Positions 1 through 9,165 are shown, numbered from the stretch's first letter. The stretch: 64,000 nt of DNA from Chromatiales bacterium (GCA_020445605.1 JAGRGH010000032.1:124001-188000); one strand, 5' to 3'. Notes: generated by a model not told the origin, from the sequence alone. A program made the numbers and translations.

Positions 1-558
1 AGCGTCTGAGAGCGGCGTTGCACCCTTTTCGGCGCGTCTCGCGCCCGGAAACGGATTGTCGGGAAAGAGACCCTCTCGGCGGATCCACCCGTTGGCGGCC
101 ATACGCTCGAGAACGGTTTTAGTGGATGAATAGCGCTTTCTCAACGCAGAAGGTTTATAAGCCGTATTGCGGAGAGCGGCCACGTAAGAGTCGATCAGGT
201 CGCAGTTTATGTCGACTAGTGTCAAAGGGTGCCCGAGCAAGGATGACCACATCTGACAGAACGGCAGAAACGACTTCAGGCCAACCGCCCAATAACTCGC
301 TACGGTAGTGGCTTGTAAAGTGGTTTCGTTAAGCATCGCGTGGATGATTTGCTGACACGCCCTCGTAACATCATCAATGTGGCCGTCATACCAGGCGGCA
401 AATGACAATTGGCGAATACGGCACGTTCGATTTTCGATAGTTATGACCGTATCCCGTGGGTTGTCCTGCCACCGAATAGGACGCGTAGCAGATGATGCGA
501 AGTCGGTTCCTCGAGCGGATTCCCCCAGAGCTACGTCAAATCGTTTTCGTTTCGACAT
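1..558 (-). CDS. Tyrosine recombinase-like protein, N-terminal part (runs off left edge)
   Basis: An open frame on the minus strand runs from an ATG at 558 to the window edge with no stop, giving 186 residues. The part around residues 75-150 reads like the SAM-like core-binding domain of tyrosine recombinases (SYWAVGLKSFLPFC, IDSYVAALRNT, LERMAANGWI), the helical domain that clamps DNA. The catalytic half (R...HxxR...Y) would lie beyond the edge, so the call rests on the N-terminal pattern and on context. The start overlaps the stop of the upstream recombinase as ATGA, which suggests translational coupling. Codon use is more AT-rich than in the chromosome genes to the right. It is probably the second enzyme of a two- or three-recombinase mobile element. 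Confidence 0.6.
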   Translation of the reverse strand, partial: MSKRKRFDVALGESARGTDFASSATRPIRWQDNPRDTVITIENRTCRIRQLSFAAWYDGHIDDVTRACQQIIHAMLNETTLQATTVASYWAVGLKSFLPFCQMWSSLLGHPLTLVDINCDLIDSYVAALRNTAYKPSALRKRYSSTKTVLERMAANGWIRREGLFPDNPFPGARRAEKGATPLSDA

Positions 559-1682
559 CAGAGCCGGTCTATCTCTTCCTGAAACGCCGCTAGAACTCGA
601 TCCTCAATCATGTCGACATAGTGCAGATAAATTTCGGTGGTCGTTACACTAGCATGCCCCAACCTATCGCGGAGGTACATCAACGCGTTCCCGACATCCA
701 TGTGTTGCTTCATACTGATCAATGTGTAGGTCGCGTAGGAGTGGCGCAACATGTGCTGGTATACAAAACCTAGATGCCTCTTTATTTGCGCGTTGATTGA
801 CTGCGAGTTGACACTGTAGGGGTGGCCGAATCTAGTAATGAACAGCGGTTTACATTCCATGGTTCCGCTCTGATCGAGTCTTGCCTGACGTTCGTGCAGT
901 TTGTATTGCCAGAGACGATCCATCAGCGACCAAGGCACGTCGATTCGGCGCGCTCTGTCTCCTTTGACCGACATTTCTCGCGGATTTAATTCGACGGGGA
1001 TTAATGTCCTGCGGTCGTGCGCTGGATTGATCACAGAAGAGGCGGGGAAACTAAGCGCCTCCTCTTTTCGGAGACCGGTCTGTATCTCCAGCCGCAAGAT
1101 AAGATTCAGGGTAGGGTGATGCATCGTGCCTTCCATTAGGCTTCGAATCTGGTCCATCGATAGGAGCCTGAGCAACGGACGCGTCTCACGCATTAGGACG
1201 CTCGGTGTTCCTCGGGTCGGAGCGGACTTGCGGAAATGGGCATAGAAATCTTTGCGTCGAGGGACTATAACCTCGTCAATATCGTAAGGTACTCGCGATA
1301 CCCACCCCACCTGGAATGCGTATCGATAGAACTGCAGGATCAATCGGAGGCGGTAATTTACGGTAGTGGGTGACAGGCCTTGGCGAATTGACCAGTCCCG
1401 ATAGGTAGCGACGATGGAATGATTGTTGTCGTAGAGGCAGTCGCGATAGTCCAGGTTACGAGCTTCCAGAAAGCCAAAATAGTCGTACATCGCTTGACCA
1501 TAGGGCCGCCACGACTTCTCGGATTGGACTCGGCCGCGACTCAGGCAATGGTAGATCAAAAAATCGCAGGCCGACTCTACCGAACGCATGTCCCGGTCGA
1601 GCAGGATTGGAAACCCCGGATACGACAATCCGCCGACTCGGAAATCGTCGGTGGCCCAAACCAGTCTCACCCTGAAACCCAC
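558..1682 (-). CDS. Tyrosine recombinase / phage-type integrase
   Basis: 374 residues. This is a site-specific recombinase that would cut and rejoin DNA through a catalytic tyrosine. The C-terminal half carries the family signature: first arginine in TGLRKEEAL (about residue 208), the HxxR box in HMLRHSYATY (about 316), then LGHASVTTTEIYLHY with the likely nucleophilic tyrosine (about 355). The N-terminal half holds the SAM-like DNA-binding domain. Its TGA overlaps the ATG of the next recombinase-like gene, so the two are probably one operon. The element seems to have inserted in the SPFH gene that ends at about 2057. A plain phage integrase is possible, but the second recombinase argues for a multi-recombinase element. 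Confidence 0.9.
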   Translation of the reverse strand: MGFRVRLVWATDDFRVGGLSYPGFPILLDRDMRSVESACDFLIYHCLSRGRVQSEKSWRPYGQAMYDYFGFLEARNLDYRDCLYDNNHSIVATYRDWSIRQGLSPTTVNYRLRLILQFYRYAFQVGWVSRVPYDIDEVIVPRRKDFYAHFRKSAPTRGTPSVLMRETRPLLRLLSMDQIRSLMEGTMHHPTLNLILRLEIQTGLRKEEALSFPASSVINPAHDRRTLIPVELNPREMSVKGDRARRIDVPWSLMDRLWQYKLHERQARLDQSGTMECKPLFITRFGHPYSVNSQSINAQIKRHLGFVYQHMLRHSYATYTLISMKQHMDVGNALMYLRDRLGHASVTTTEIYLHYVDMIEDRVLAAFQEEIDRL

Positions 1683-2034
1683 GACCGAACAGCACGGTGT
1701 TGTTGGCTGACTTGAGCCAACGGGACTAGATCAAGATTCCGACTCGACCGCTGCGCACCTAGCGTCCGCCGATCCGCCGCGCACCAAGCACGAGTTTGTC
1801 GATGGATTAGCGTGTCTGCCGGTGCGACCCGCTGACCGGGATACCCCCGGCATCGGTGGCCCCAAACAAACCGCCTACGAGGGCTCGCCGTAATTGACTG
1901 CATTTCGCCTACGTAACCTCTCTGGCCCACCCAGGAACATCCCGAGCAGCACCGGCACTCGGATTACCATAGGCTAGGAGGCCATCATCTATTTGTCTAC
2001 CTATCTAATTGATTTAATTAAGTAGATATAGGTA
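1683..2034. other. Non-coding end of the recombinase element
   Basis: About 350 bases without a convincing gene, between the integrase start and the truncated SPFH gene. Short open frames here look like chance. The right part (about 1985-2034) is strikingly AT-rich compared with the surroundings and contains an imperfect inverted repeat. It likely holds the integrase promoter and the terminal recognition sequence of the element. No clear -35/-10 pair could be fixed. Confidence 0.5.
1998..2034. repeat. Imperfect inverted repeat at element end
   Basis: The left arm TACCTATCTAATT (1998-2010) faces AATTAAGTAGATATAGGTA (2016-2034), whose complement reads TACCTAT-AT-CTA-CTT-AATT; the arms pair with small bulges. 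It lies about 25 bases from the point where the SPFH protein sequence breaks off. A recombinase core or terminal site is the inference; a promoter-associated palindrome is the alternative. Confidence 0.4.
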
Positions 2035-2988
2035 TCAAACAACAGAAGCAAAACAACCCTCGACACGTACGAAGATGGCGCGGTCCGCGGCGTCCTTGGG
2101 CATGCTTTCCTCGGTCGACGACTCGACCTGTTCGATCGTGCCGTTGTCGTTCACGCGCAGGTTGATCGCTCGCTGCGTGTAGCCGCCCTTGTAGGTCCAG
2201 GTCTGCACGCGCGTGGGGATGATGGTCGTCACGAACGCACGGGCGTTGAGGTAGTAACGGCCGGGGCGGATCGGCTCGGCCCAAACGCCGATGCAGCCCT
2301 TCGGCACGATCGGTGTCGCAACGCGCGTGTCAGTACCGCTGCCGACGTCGTCCGGCGCCGGGCAGTCCGCCGTGGTCTGCACGTTCGAGCGCACGACCGC
2401 GACATGGCCGGTCGGCACATCGAGCGCGTCCTGGAACTGCACGTCGAACAGATAGCGGTTCAGGCGGTAGCGGCCCGGTCGCAGCACCGTGAGCTGCGGG
2501 CCTTTCTGACCACGACCCTCACTGAGAAAATGCTCGGCATCGAGCATCTTTTCGACCTGATCCTCGGGCCAGGGATCGGCCAGGAACTGCGACTCGCGCA
2601 GTGGCTGTCCGTCGCGCGCGAGCAGCAGCGCGTACTGCCCTTCCTTGACCTCGACGACCGAGGCGAATTCCACGTCATAGAGCACGCGCACCAGCGGGAT
2701 GAAATGGAAGCCGGGCGGTAGCAGGCGCGCCTGCGGGCCCTTCTCGCCACGCAGGGCGATGATGCGTCCGGGCGGGAGATCGCTGCCAAAATAAACGAGA
2801 TTCAGATGGCCAGCCTCGTTCGCGCCGACGTACACGAACGAACGCGACGCCAAAAGCGCGATGCCAACCACGATCAGCGCATAGCGCAGCCGATAGGCGA
2901 GCCGCCATAGCCGGCCCGTGGCCGAGCGATGGCTGAAGGCGTAGACGCCCGCGATCGCGGACAGCAGGCCGAGGATCAGAAACAGCAT
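2035..2988 (-). pseudogene. SPFH/band-7 (flotillin-like) membrane protein, 3' truncated
   Basis: 317 residues remain. Membrane segments occur at about residues 1-17 and 38-55, followed by an SPFH-type region (VVEVKEGQYALLLARDG, DVPTGHVAVV, FVTTIIPTRVQTW, ending AIFVRVEG). SPFH proteins scaffold membrane microdomains and normally continue well past RVEG with the rest of the domain and a coiled coil. Here the frame leaves the family pattern after RVEG (base about 2057) and stops nine codons later (ending CFASVV). The base composition changes to AT-rich at the same point. I chose the ATG at 2988 because GGAGG lies 6 bases upstream; an in-frame ATG at 3021 is less likely. I infer disruption by the recombinase element, so the product is probably non-functional. 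Confidence 0.75.
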
Positions 2989-3225
2989 GAGACCTCCTTC
3001 ATTCCCATTGGCCGCCAGCATCGAAACAGGTCGCCGAACCAGCGACGGGCGCTGAACGTCGCAGCCCGATCAGACGGCGCTGCGCCATGGTAGCGCGTCG
3101 GCCGCCGTGATGACGCGCAAGGGTTCGACCTTCGAAGTGATGCAGGCAGCGGCGAGACCATGGACAGGGCCGCCCGGCCCTGCCGGACTGCGTCGGGCAG
3201 TGGTTCTGGAATACCCTTGCCGGCC

Positions 3226-4611
3226 ATGGCCGCGAAGAAACCACTGCGCGCACTCTCCCCGTTCCTGGCCTGGCCGCCGGCCATCGCGCGCCAGCCCGCA
3301 GGGCTGCGCAAGCTCGTCGACGGTCTGGTGGACTCGCAGTGGTGGTCGCGCGACGAGATCGAAACCGGCTGGGCGGCGCAGCTGCAACTGCTGCTCGGCT
3401 GGGCGACCGCGAATGTCGAGTTCTACAAGTCCGACCCGCGATGGCTCGATGGCCTGAAGCGGTTACAAGGTCCGAAGGCGGATTTCTGGTCGACGTGGCG
3501 CTCGCTGCCGTTGCTGACCAAGCCGGACCTGCACCAGCACCGCGATCGCCTGCGCACGGCACGGCTGCCGCCGCATCACGCCCCGGCGCAGCCCGTCAGG
3601 ACGTCCGGCTCCACCGGCATCCCCGTCGAGACGCTGAGCACCGCCGTCACCGGCCGCAACTGGGGCGCGCTAACGATTCGCGATCATCTCGCCTGGAAGC
3701 GCGATTTCTCCAAACGCATGGGCGCGATTCGCTTCCTGCCGCCCGAGGGCCGTGACCCGAACGGCGTGGCGATGCGCGACTGGGGCTGGCCGGTCAAGGC
3801 GCTGTACACCTCGTCACCGGGCAGCGCGATTCACATGGCGCATCCGCCCGAAGTGCTGGCCCGCTGGCTGCACCGCGTGGACCCCGTCTACCTGCTGACC
3901 TACCCGAGCATCGCGGCGGCACTGCTGGACGCGATGGGTGCGACGGGTCGACCGCGGTCGCTGCGCGAAATCCGCTTCATGTCCGAACCGCTGGATGCCG
4001 AACTCGAACAACGGCTGCAAGGGGCGTGGAACATCCGTTGCGCGGACATGTATTCGGCCAACGAAACCGGGCATATCGCGCAGGACTGCCCGGAGCACGG
4101 CCGCCTGCACGTGCAGGCCGAAACGGTCTGCGTGGAGATCATTCGCGACGACGGCGAACCGTGCGCCGCGGGCGAAACCGGCCGCGTCGTTCTCAGCTCG
4201 CTGCACAACCTCGCGATGCCGCTGCTGCGCTACGACCTCGGTGACTACGCAACCGTCGGCGAACCCTGCGCGTGCGGGCGTGGCGCGCCGGTGATCGCCA
4301 GGGTCATGGGCCGCGTGCGCAACTACGCGCGCACGCCGGACGGGCACCGCTTCTGGCCCGGCTCGCTGGGCAAGCTCTCGGCGATCGAGGCGATCGTTCA
4401 GTTTCAGTATGTACAGACGGCTTTGGACAGCATCGAGCTGCGCGTGGTCACCTCGCGACCACTCAGTGCAGAAGAAAGCACCAGCGCAGCCGAACTTGTA
4501 CAGGCCGCACTCGGATATCCGTATCAGGTACAGATCAAGACCGTCGAGCAGATCGAACGCGGCCCGACCGGCAAGTACGAGGAGTTTCTGTCGCTGATCA
4601 ATGACAACTGA
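3226..4611 (+). CDS. PaaK-like adenylate-forming enzyme (phenylacetate-CoA ligase family)
   Basis: 461 residues from the ATG at 3226; an ATG at 3160 would add 22 residues of low-complexity sequence and neither start has a clear Shine-Dalgarno. The protein belongs to the ANL superfamily and would activate a carboxylic acid as an acyl-adenylate. Seen: the P-loop-like TSGSTGIPVET (about residue 128), YSANETGHIAQDCPEHG (about 275) and LLRYDLGDYA (about 335), all in PaaK order, with the small C-terminal domain ending in GPTGKYEEF. Cysteines in EPCACGRGAP resemble those of CapK/PaaK-type proteins from polysaccharide loci. The substrate is unknown. It is divergent from the SPFH gene and stands alone. 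Confidence 0.8.
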   Translation: MAAKKPLRALSPFLAWPPAIARQPAGLRKLVDGLVDSQWWSRDEIETGWAAQLQLLLGWATANVEFYKSDPRWLDGLKRLQGPKADFWSTWRSLPLLTKPDLHQHRDRLRTARLPPHHAPAQPVRTSGSTGIPVETLSTAVTGRNWGALTIRDHLAWKRDFSKRMGAIRFLPPEGRDPNGVAMRDWGWPVKALYTSSPGSAIHMAHPPEVLARWLHRVDPVYLLTYPSIAAALLDAMGATGRPRSLREIRFMSEPLDAELEQRLQGAWNIRCADMYSANETGHIAQDCPEHGRLHVQAETVCVEIIRDDGEPCAAGETGRVVLSSLHNLAMPLLRYDLGDYATVGEPCACGRGAPVIARVMGRVRNYARTPDGHRFWPGSLGKLSAIEAIVQFQYVQTALDSIELRVVTSRPLSAEESTSAAELVQAALGYPYQVQIKTVEQIERGPTGKYEEFLSLINDN

Positions 4612-4860
4612 CCGCGAGCTTGCTCGCCGTGGCTCGAACCGCGGATCACCCTGCTGCAGAACGCAGCCGGCCCTTCGCGAGCAATCGCCGCGCCGGCAGG
4701 CGACCCAATGAACAGACAGTCCAATCGAATGTCCGCGGGTGCTCACGCGGGCGTTGTCGGCCGTTGACACACCATCCCGCTCACAACGCGGCCGAACACT
4801 TTCCTCGCTGAACAATCGCAGGCCACCCGGGCCGCCGCGCAGGCTGACAGGGGCCTGCGC

Positions 4861-5619
4861 CTACGGCGGGCGTTCCGCCGTCTCCAGCAACACCGCGCCG
4901 TCGATGAACGCACGCACGCCCGGGGTGGGGGTGCGCGCATTTCGCAGTTCAATCAGCAGCGGACCGGGATAGTCGAAGCTGCCCTCGAACTCGAACACGA
5001 GCGCGCGCAGCTCGCGTGCCTTGAGTGTCTGCGGGTCGGCGCCGGCATCCGCCCACGGCCCCGGATCGTGGATTGCGAGCCGGCCGTCGCGGTAGCCGAC
5101 CGCCACGACCCAGTGCCCGCCGATCCGCCGGTAGTAGCCCGGCGAGGGGCTGCGATACCAGCCGACGTTCAGCCACACGGCGCGGCGTGGACCGAGCCCC
5201 GCGACGATCCAGTCCAGACCTAGGACCGCCCTCGATCGATGGCGCGTGGCGACCGGCCGGAAACCGGCGTACTCCAGACGTGCGATGGGGGTGCCGACTT
5301 CGCGCAGATGACGCTCCACGCCCGCCACCAGCCCGGCCGGCGGCGTGCCGGCGTGCGGACTCGTGCCCATGAGGTCGGCCAGCCGGCGGGCCAGCGCGAT
5401 CTGGCGCGCGCGGTCGGTATCGCCGGCCAGCCAGGCGAGGGAATCGGAAACCGCGACCGGCGCGCACAGGTTTTCCGCTCGGGCGGCGTCGCCGAGCGCC
5501 GGGTCATGCTGGGAGAGATCGGGCACTCCGTCCAATCGTATCTCGACCGCCGGCGGCGGGCGACCGCACCCTGCGGCCAGCGCAAGGCCTGCGGACAGCG
5601 CGGCCGGCGCGAACCTCAC
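4861..5619 (-). CDS. Papain-like (C39-type fold) cysteine peptidase, lipoprotein
   Basis: 252 residues with an N-terminal signal and lipobox (LALAAGC, Cys about 18), so probably anchored in the outer membrane or periplasm. The catalytic layout of C39/papain-like peptidases is visible: Cys in ENLCAPVAVSDSLAWL (about 52), His in GGHWVVAVGY (about 168) and Asp in LAIHDPG (about 183). Substrate is unknown. It lies 15 bases after the next minus-strand gene upstream (stop at 5635), so the two are likely co-transcribed. A catalytically inactive C39-like domain cannot be ruled out, but all three residues are present. Confidence 0.7.
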   Translation of the reverse strand: MRFAPAALSAGLALAAGCGRPPPAVEIRLDGVPDLSQHDPALGDAARAENLCAPVAVSDSLAWLAGDTDRARQIALARRLADLMGTSPHAGTPPAGLVAGVERHLREVGTPIARLEYAGFRPVATRHRSRAVLGLDWIVAGLGPRRAVWLNVGWYRSPSPGYYRRIGGHWVVAVGYRDGRLAIHDPGPWADAGADPQTLKARELRALVFEFEGSFDYPGPLLIELRNARTPTPGVRAFIDGAVLLETAERPP

Positions 5620-5634
5620 GCGCTTGCCGCCGTT

Positions 5635-6870
5635 TCAGTGTTCGGCGAGTCGGAACACCAGGTCATCGGCGACGAACTGCCAGTAGTGACGTGCCGTGAG
5701 GGTCAGACGGTCGATACCGCGCAGTTCGGCCTCGAACTGCACCGGGCCGAGGTAGGAAAGCCTGAGCGCGTGCCGGGCGACCAGCGCGCCATCGCGCCAT
5801 GCCTCGACATCCAGCCATTCGCCGTGCGCCTGCGGCCAGGCAACGGCGAAGAATCCGCGCACGAAATCGAATTTTTCGCCGGGGCGGGCGCTGACCGTGA
5901 CCGGATGTCCAGAGCTGTTGTAGCCGACCACATGGCCGCTCATCAGGCCGTTCACGTAGCCCGGACCGCGGTAGTACTGGTTGTCGACCGCGATGAGGTA
6001 GTCCCAGTCGAGCCCCAGATGCCGGTTCGGCAGCTTGTCGATGATCGAACGGGTGAGCCACTCGAAGTCCTCGGTGACGACCCGTGGCAGCGCGGCCGGC
6101 GGATCGGTTGCAAAGCGCATGGGTGCCAGTTCGACCGGCGCCTCGCCGACGCTGAATTCGCGCTCATCGGCCGCGCCGGTCGTGCCCTGCACGGCGCGCA
6201 AGCGCCAGCGGCCCGGCACGGCCGGCAGGCGCAGCGTGCCGTCCGGCCGCACGGCCAGGGCCTGGGTCTGGTCGTCAGGCCCGCTGGCCTCGACGCGGAT
6301 CTGTGCCAGGTCGCCCGCCGCGGGGTCGACCTGCCAGCGGATCTCCAGGTCGGCCGCCAGCCCCACCCACTGCGGCGGCGGAGCGGCGATCAGGCCGGTC
6401 GGCGCGCCGGGCATTTCGCGGAAGTGGATGCGCTGCTCGGCATTGCCGGAGGTGGCCGACCAACCGGGCGGCACCGCCACGCGCCACAGGTAGTCGCGGT
6501 CGGCATCGTGGATGGCACGCTGCGGGTCGTCTCGATGCATCTCGAAGTTCGCGTAGCCATTGATGTTCGACTGTGTGGCAAGCGTCGGGTCCGTGCCACC
6601 CTGGGGCAGCAGATCCACGTCGATCATGGCCATGGGCAGGTCGCCGGTGTCGTAGACGCCGTCGCGATTGCGGTCGCGGAACGTGAACAGCGAGATGTTC
6701 AGCGCCTCGCGGACCGGCTGCTCCCAGTCGCGTGGCGCATAGCGGTTGGCGCTGGCGGGCGTGCCGGCCGTTGGTCCGGAGGGCGCCGGGGCGTGCTCGC
6801 CGAACACCCACCAGAGCAGCGCGGCCGAGGCGGCGAGCAGGACGAAGGCGGCGAGGTTCTGTCGATTCAT
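5635..6870 (-). CDS. Membrane-anchored exported protein with an SdrD-B/carboxypeptidase-like beta domain
   Basis: 411 residues from the ATG at 6870, where a signal-anchor (LAAFVLLAASAALLWWVFG) begins at once; longer starts would overlap the divergent lipoprotein. After a proline/alanine-rich linker comes FTFRDRNRDGVYDTGD (about residues 60-75), the calcium-binding type start of SdrD B-like repeat domains, followed by more beta-rich sequence. The C-terminal half (about 260-411) has no family I recognise. The gene is upstream of the peptidase lipoprotein in an apparent two-gene operon. A role at the cell surface is inference only. Confidence 0.6.
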   Translation of the reverse strand: MNRQNLAAFVLLAASAALLWWVFGEHAPAPSGPTAGTPASANRYAPRDWEQPVREALNISLFTFRDRNRDGVYDTGDLPMAMIDVDLLPQGGTDPTLATQSNINGYANFEMHRDDPQRAIHDADRDYLWRVAVPPGWSATSGNAEQRIHFREMPGAPTGLIAAPPPQWVGLAADLEIRWQVDPAAGDLAQIRVEASGPDDQTQALAVRPDGTLRLPAVPGRWRLRAVQGTTGAADEREFSVGEAPVELAPMRFATDPPAALPRVVTEDFEWLTRSIIDKLPNRHLGLDWDYLIAVDNQYYRGPGYVNGLMSGHVVGYNSSGHPVTVSARPGEKFDFVRGFFAVAWPQAHGEWLDVEAWRDGALVARHALRLSYLGPVQFEAELRGIDRLTLTARHYWQFVADDLVFRLAEH

Positions 6871-6972
6871 CGTGAAATCCAGCGCAGGCAATTCGGGGCG
6901 GCCGCAAGCGGCGCGGCGCGGTCGGGGCAGCACGGTATCATGCCGGCTGTTGATCGACCCCACAGCGCACAC

Positions 6973-7245
6973 ATGCTTGGCTTTCGCCCGCTATTGATCC
7001 TTGCAGCCGCGCTCCCGCTCTGCGGCTGCGCGCCGTCGGCTGGACTCGGCGAGGCACGCTGCGACGCGGTGGCCGCGCACATCGTCGGTCTGCGCGAAGC
7101 GGCTGGCCAGACCAGTGCGTTCGCGCCGCAACCGCGCACGCTCAGCGTGGTGTGTCAGCAGTCCATGGGCGAAACACAGGCCGCATGCATCCTGGGTGCC
7201 ACGCACTACGCGGACATCCAGGCCTGCAGCAGCGCAGGCGGCTGA
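6973..7245 (+). CDS. Small cysteine-rich lipoprotein
   Basis: 90 residues starting at the ATG at 6973. The N-terminus is a typical lipoprotein signal (LLILAAALPLCGC) with the lipidated Cys near residue 19. The mature part carries four more cysteines (EARCDAV, VVCQQS, AACILG, QACSS) that could form two disulfides in the periplasm. I do not recognise a family. It is divergent from the 6870 gene across a 102-base gap and lies 47 bases before the glycosyltransferase. Confidence 0.6.
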   Translation: MLGFRPLLILAAALPLCGCAPSAGLGEARCDAVAAHIVGLREAAGQTSAFAPQPRTLSVVCQQSMGETQAACILGATHYADIQACSSAGG

Positions 7246-7292
7246 ATGTCGGGCGGTTTGCGCGTGATCGCCCCCGCACGAACGAGGCGTCC

Positions 7293-8132
7293 ATGAAACT
7301 CGTGATGACCCTGCTGGTTCGCGACGAAGCCGACATCATTCGGGAGAACATCCTCTATCACCTGAATCGGGGCGTCGATTTCATCGTCGCGACCGACAAC
7401 CTCTCCGTGGACGGCACCCTCGACGTGCTGATGGACTTCCAGTCCAGGGGCCTTCTGTACGTCATTCGCGAAACCGACGACAACTACGCCCAGGCGCGCT
7501 GGGTCACGCGCATGGCCCGCCTCGCATGCACCGAGTTTGCCGCCGACTGGGTGATCAACAGCGATGCCGACGAATTCTGGTGGCCGCCGGCCGGCAATCT
7601 CAAGGACATGCTTGCGAGCGTACCGCCGGAGATTGGCTCGATCGCGGCCTGGCGCGGGGATTTCCTGCCGCGGCCGGAGTCCGAAGGCAGCGTTTTCGAA
7701 CGCATGATCTACCGGGAAACACGGTCAACCAATTCGCTTGGCCAGCCCCTGCCGCCGAAGGTCATGCACCGCGCAATGGCCGATGTCGAAGTGGGCCAGG
7801 GCAATCATTTTCTTGTGGCGCCGCGCGGTGTGAACACGGCCGGCGTACAGGGCCTCGGGATTCTGCACTTCCCGATGCGTTCGTATGGGCAGTTTTCGAA
7901 CAAGATCGAAAAAGGCGGGGCCGCCTACGCACGCAACACCGAACTGCCGGCAAGCATGGGGGCAACCTGGCGGAAGCTCTATGCAGATCAGCAGGATGGA
8001 CGGTTGACGGCCTACTACGAGTCGAAGCTACTCGCGCACGAGGACATCGAGCGCGGTATCGGCGAAGGACGTTTCGTGATCGATACCCGGCTCAGGGACT
8101 TCCTGCGGCAACAAGCAGCCGCATCACCCTGA
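7293..8132 (+). CDS. Glycosyltransferase family 2-like protein (Glyco_tranf_2_4 type)
   Basis: 279 residues from the ATG at 7293. The N-terminus KLVMTLLVRDEADIIRENI followed by DFIVATDNLSVDGT and, about residues 84-91, VINSDADEFWW is the GT-A pattern with a DxD metal-binding motif, as in the Glyco_tranf_2_4/GT92-like group. Such enzymes transfer sugars to surface glycans; donor and acceptor cannot be read here. A sulfotransferase follows 42 bases downstream, which suggests the pair builds a sulfated surface sugar. No signal peptide, so it acts in the cytoplasm or at the inner membrane face. Confidence 0.75.
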   Translation: MKLVMTLLVRDEADIIRENILYHLNRGVDFIVATDNLSVDGTLDVLMDFQSRGLLYVIRETDDNYAQARWVTRMARLACTEFAADWVINSDADEFWWPPAGNLKDMLASVPPEIGSIAAWRGDFLPRPESEGSVFERMIYRETRSTNSLGQPLPPKVMHRAMADVEVGQGNHFLVAPRGVNTAGVQGLGILHFPMRSYGQFSNKIEKGGAAYARNTELPASMGATWRKLYADQQDGRLTAYYESKLLAHEDIERGIGEGRFVIDTRLRDFLRQQAAASP

Positions 8133-8174
8133 CCAGCACCGACCCATGGCTGCAGAACCCACCCCCATGACCCG

Positions 8175-9110
8175 TTGCATGCGCGGCTTTCGACCGAGCC
8201 GGGCCCTTTTGGCGAGTCCGCACCATTGACCGTGGAAGGCCAACAACCGGACGACCTGCCCGTGCCGTTCATTGTCGGCGCCGGGCGCTCGGGCACGACG
8301 CTGCTGCGGCTGATGCTCGACGCGCATCCCGAGCTTGCGATCCCGCCCGAGACGCACTGTCTGCACAAGCTGATCGCGCTCAGGCCTGCCGATCCGCAGG
8401 CCTTCGTCGACATCGTCGCGGGCCTGCACACCTGGCCCGACCTGCATTTCGATGCGGCGGAACTCGGCGAACGACTCGCCGGCGTGCGCCCGTTCACTCT
8501 GCGCGGCGCGGTGGAAACGTTCTTTCTGACCTATGCACAGCGCATGGGCAAGCGCCGCTGGGGCGACAAATCGCCGTCGCATGTGCTCAGCATGACCGCG
8601 ATCCAGCAGCTGCTGCCGCAGGTGCGCTTCATCCAGCTCGTCCGCGACGGACGCGACGTCGCGTTGTCATATCGCGACAAGTCGTTCGGCCCCGGCGCCG
8701 ACATCGCGGCCGCGGCGCGATTCTGGCGCGAGCGAATCGAAGTTGCGCGCCAGCACGCCGCCCGCCTTGTGCCCGGCACCTATCTGGAGATCCGCTACGA
8801 GGATCTGGTCACCGATACGCGCCGGATGCTGGAACGCATTGCGGGTTTTCTGGTGCTCCCGTTCGACGAGGCGATGCTCGACTACCACCGCAACGCGGCA
8901 CGCAGGCTCGAAGAACTCGAAGAAATCAGAGGCGGCGACGGCCGGGTACTGGTGCCCCGGGACCAACGCCGTTCGATCCATGCGGTCACGCATCGACCGC
9001 CCGACCCCAGCCAGATCGGCAAATGGCGCGCGGTCTACGACGCCGAGGTGCTGGCGCGCTTCAACGCCGTGGCCGGGGACCTGCTTCGTGAGTTCGGTTA
9101 TGACGACTGA
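8175..9110 (+). CDS. Sulfotransferase family protein (PAPS-dependent)
   Basis: 311 residues. It would transfer sulfate from PAPS to a hydroxyl or amine of a small molecule or glycan. The two PAPS-binding motifs are clear: 5'-PSB loop PFIVGAGRSGTTLLR (about residues 31-45) and 3'-PB FIQLVRDGRDVALSY (about 153-167). The frame opens at TTG 8175; TTG 8226 or GTG 8232 are as likely, since the conserved part begins near residue 30. It follows the glycosyltransferase gene and is probably co-transcribed with it. Confidence 0.85.
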   Translation: MHARLSTEPGPFGESAPLTVEGQQPDDLPVPFIVGAGRSGTTLLRLMLDAHPELAIPPETHCLHKLIALRPADPQAFVDIVAGLHTWPDLHFDAAELGERLAGVRPFTLRGAVETFFLTYAQRMGKRRWGDKSPSHVLSMTAIQQLLPQVRFIQLVRDGRDVALSYRDKSFGPGADIAAAARFWRERIEVARQHAARLVPGTYLEIRYEDLVTDTRRMLERIAGFLVLPFDEAMLDYHRNAARRLEELEEIRGGDGRVLVPRDQRRSIHAVTHRPPDPSQIGKWRAVYDAEVLARFNAVAGDLLREFGYDD

Positions 9111-9165
9111 CCGGCGCGTCGGTCGCTGCCGGCGCCGGCACGAGGCACAGGGTCAGGCCTGAACC

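Noticed and set aside
126-652. Small plus-strand genes at the left edge
   Set aside because: Both overlap the continuous minus-strand recombinase frame and have no family pattern or ribosome site.
5239-7245. Very long plus-strand open frame (over 660 codons)
   Set aside because: It is antisense to two well-supported minus-strand genes; only its last 90 codons (from 6973) have a signal peptide and are kept.
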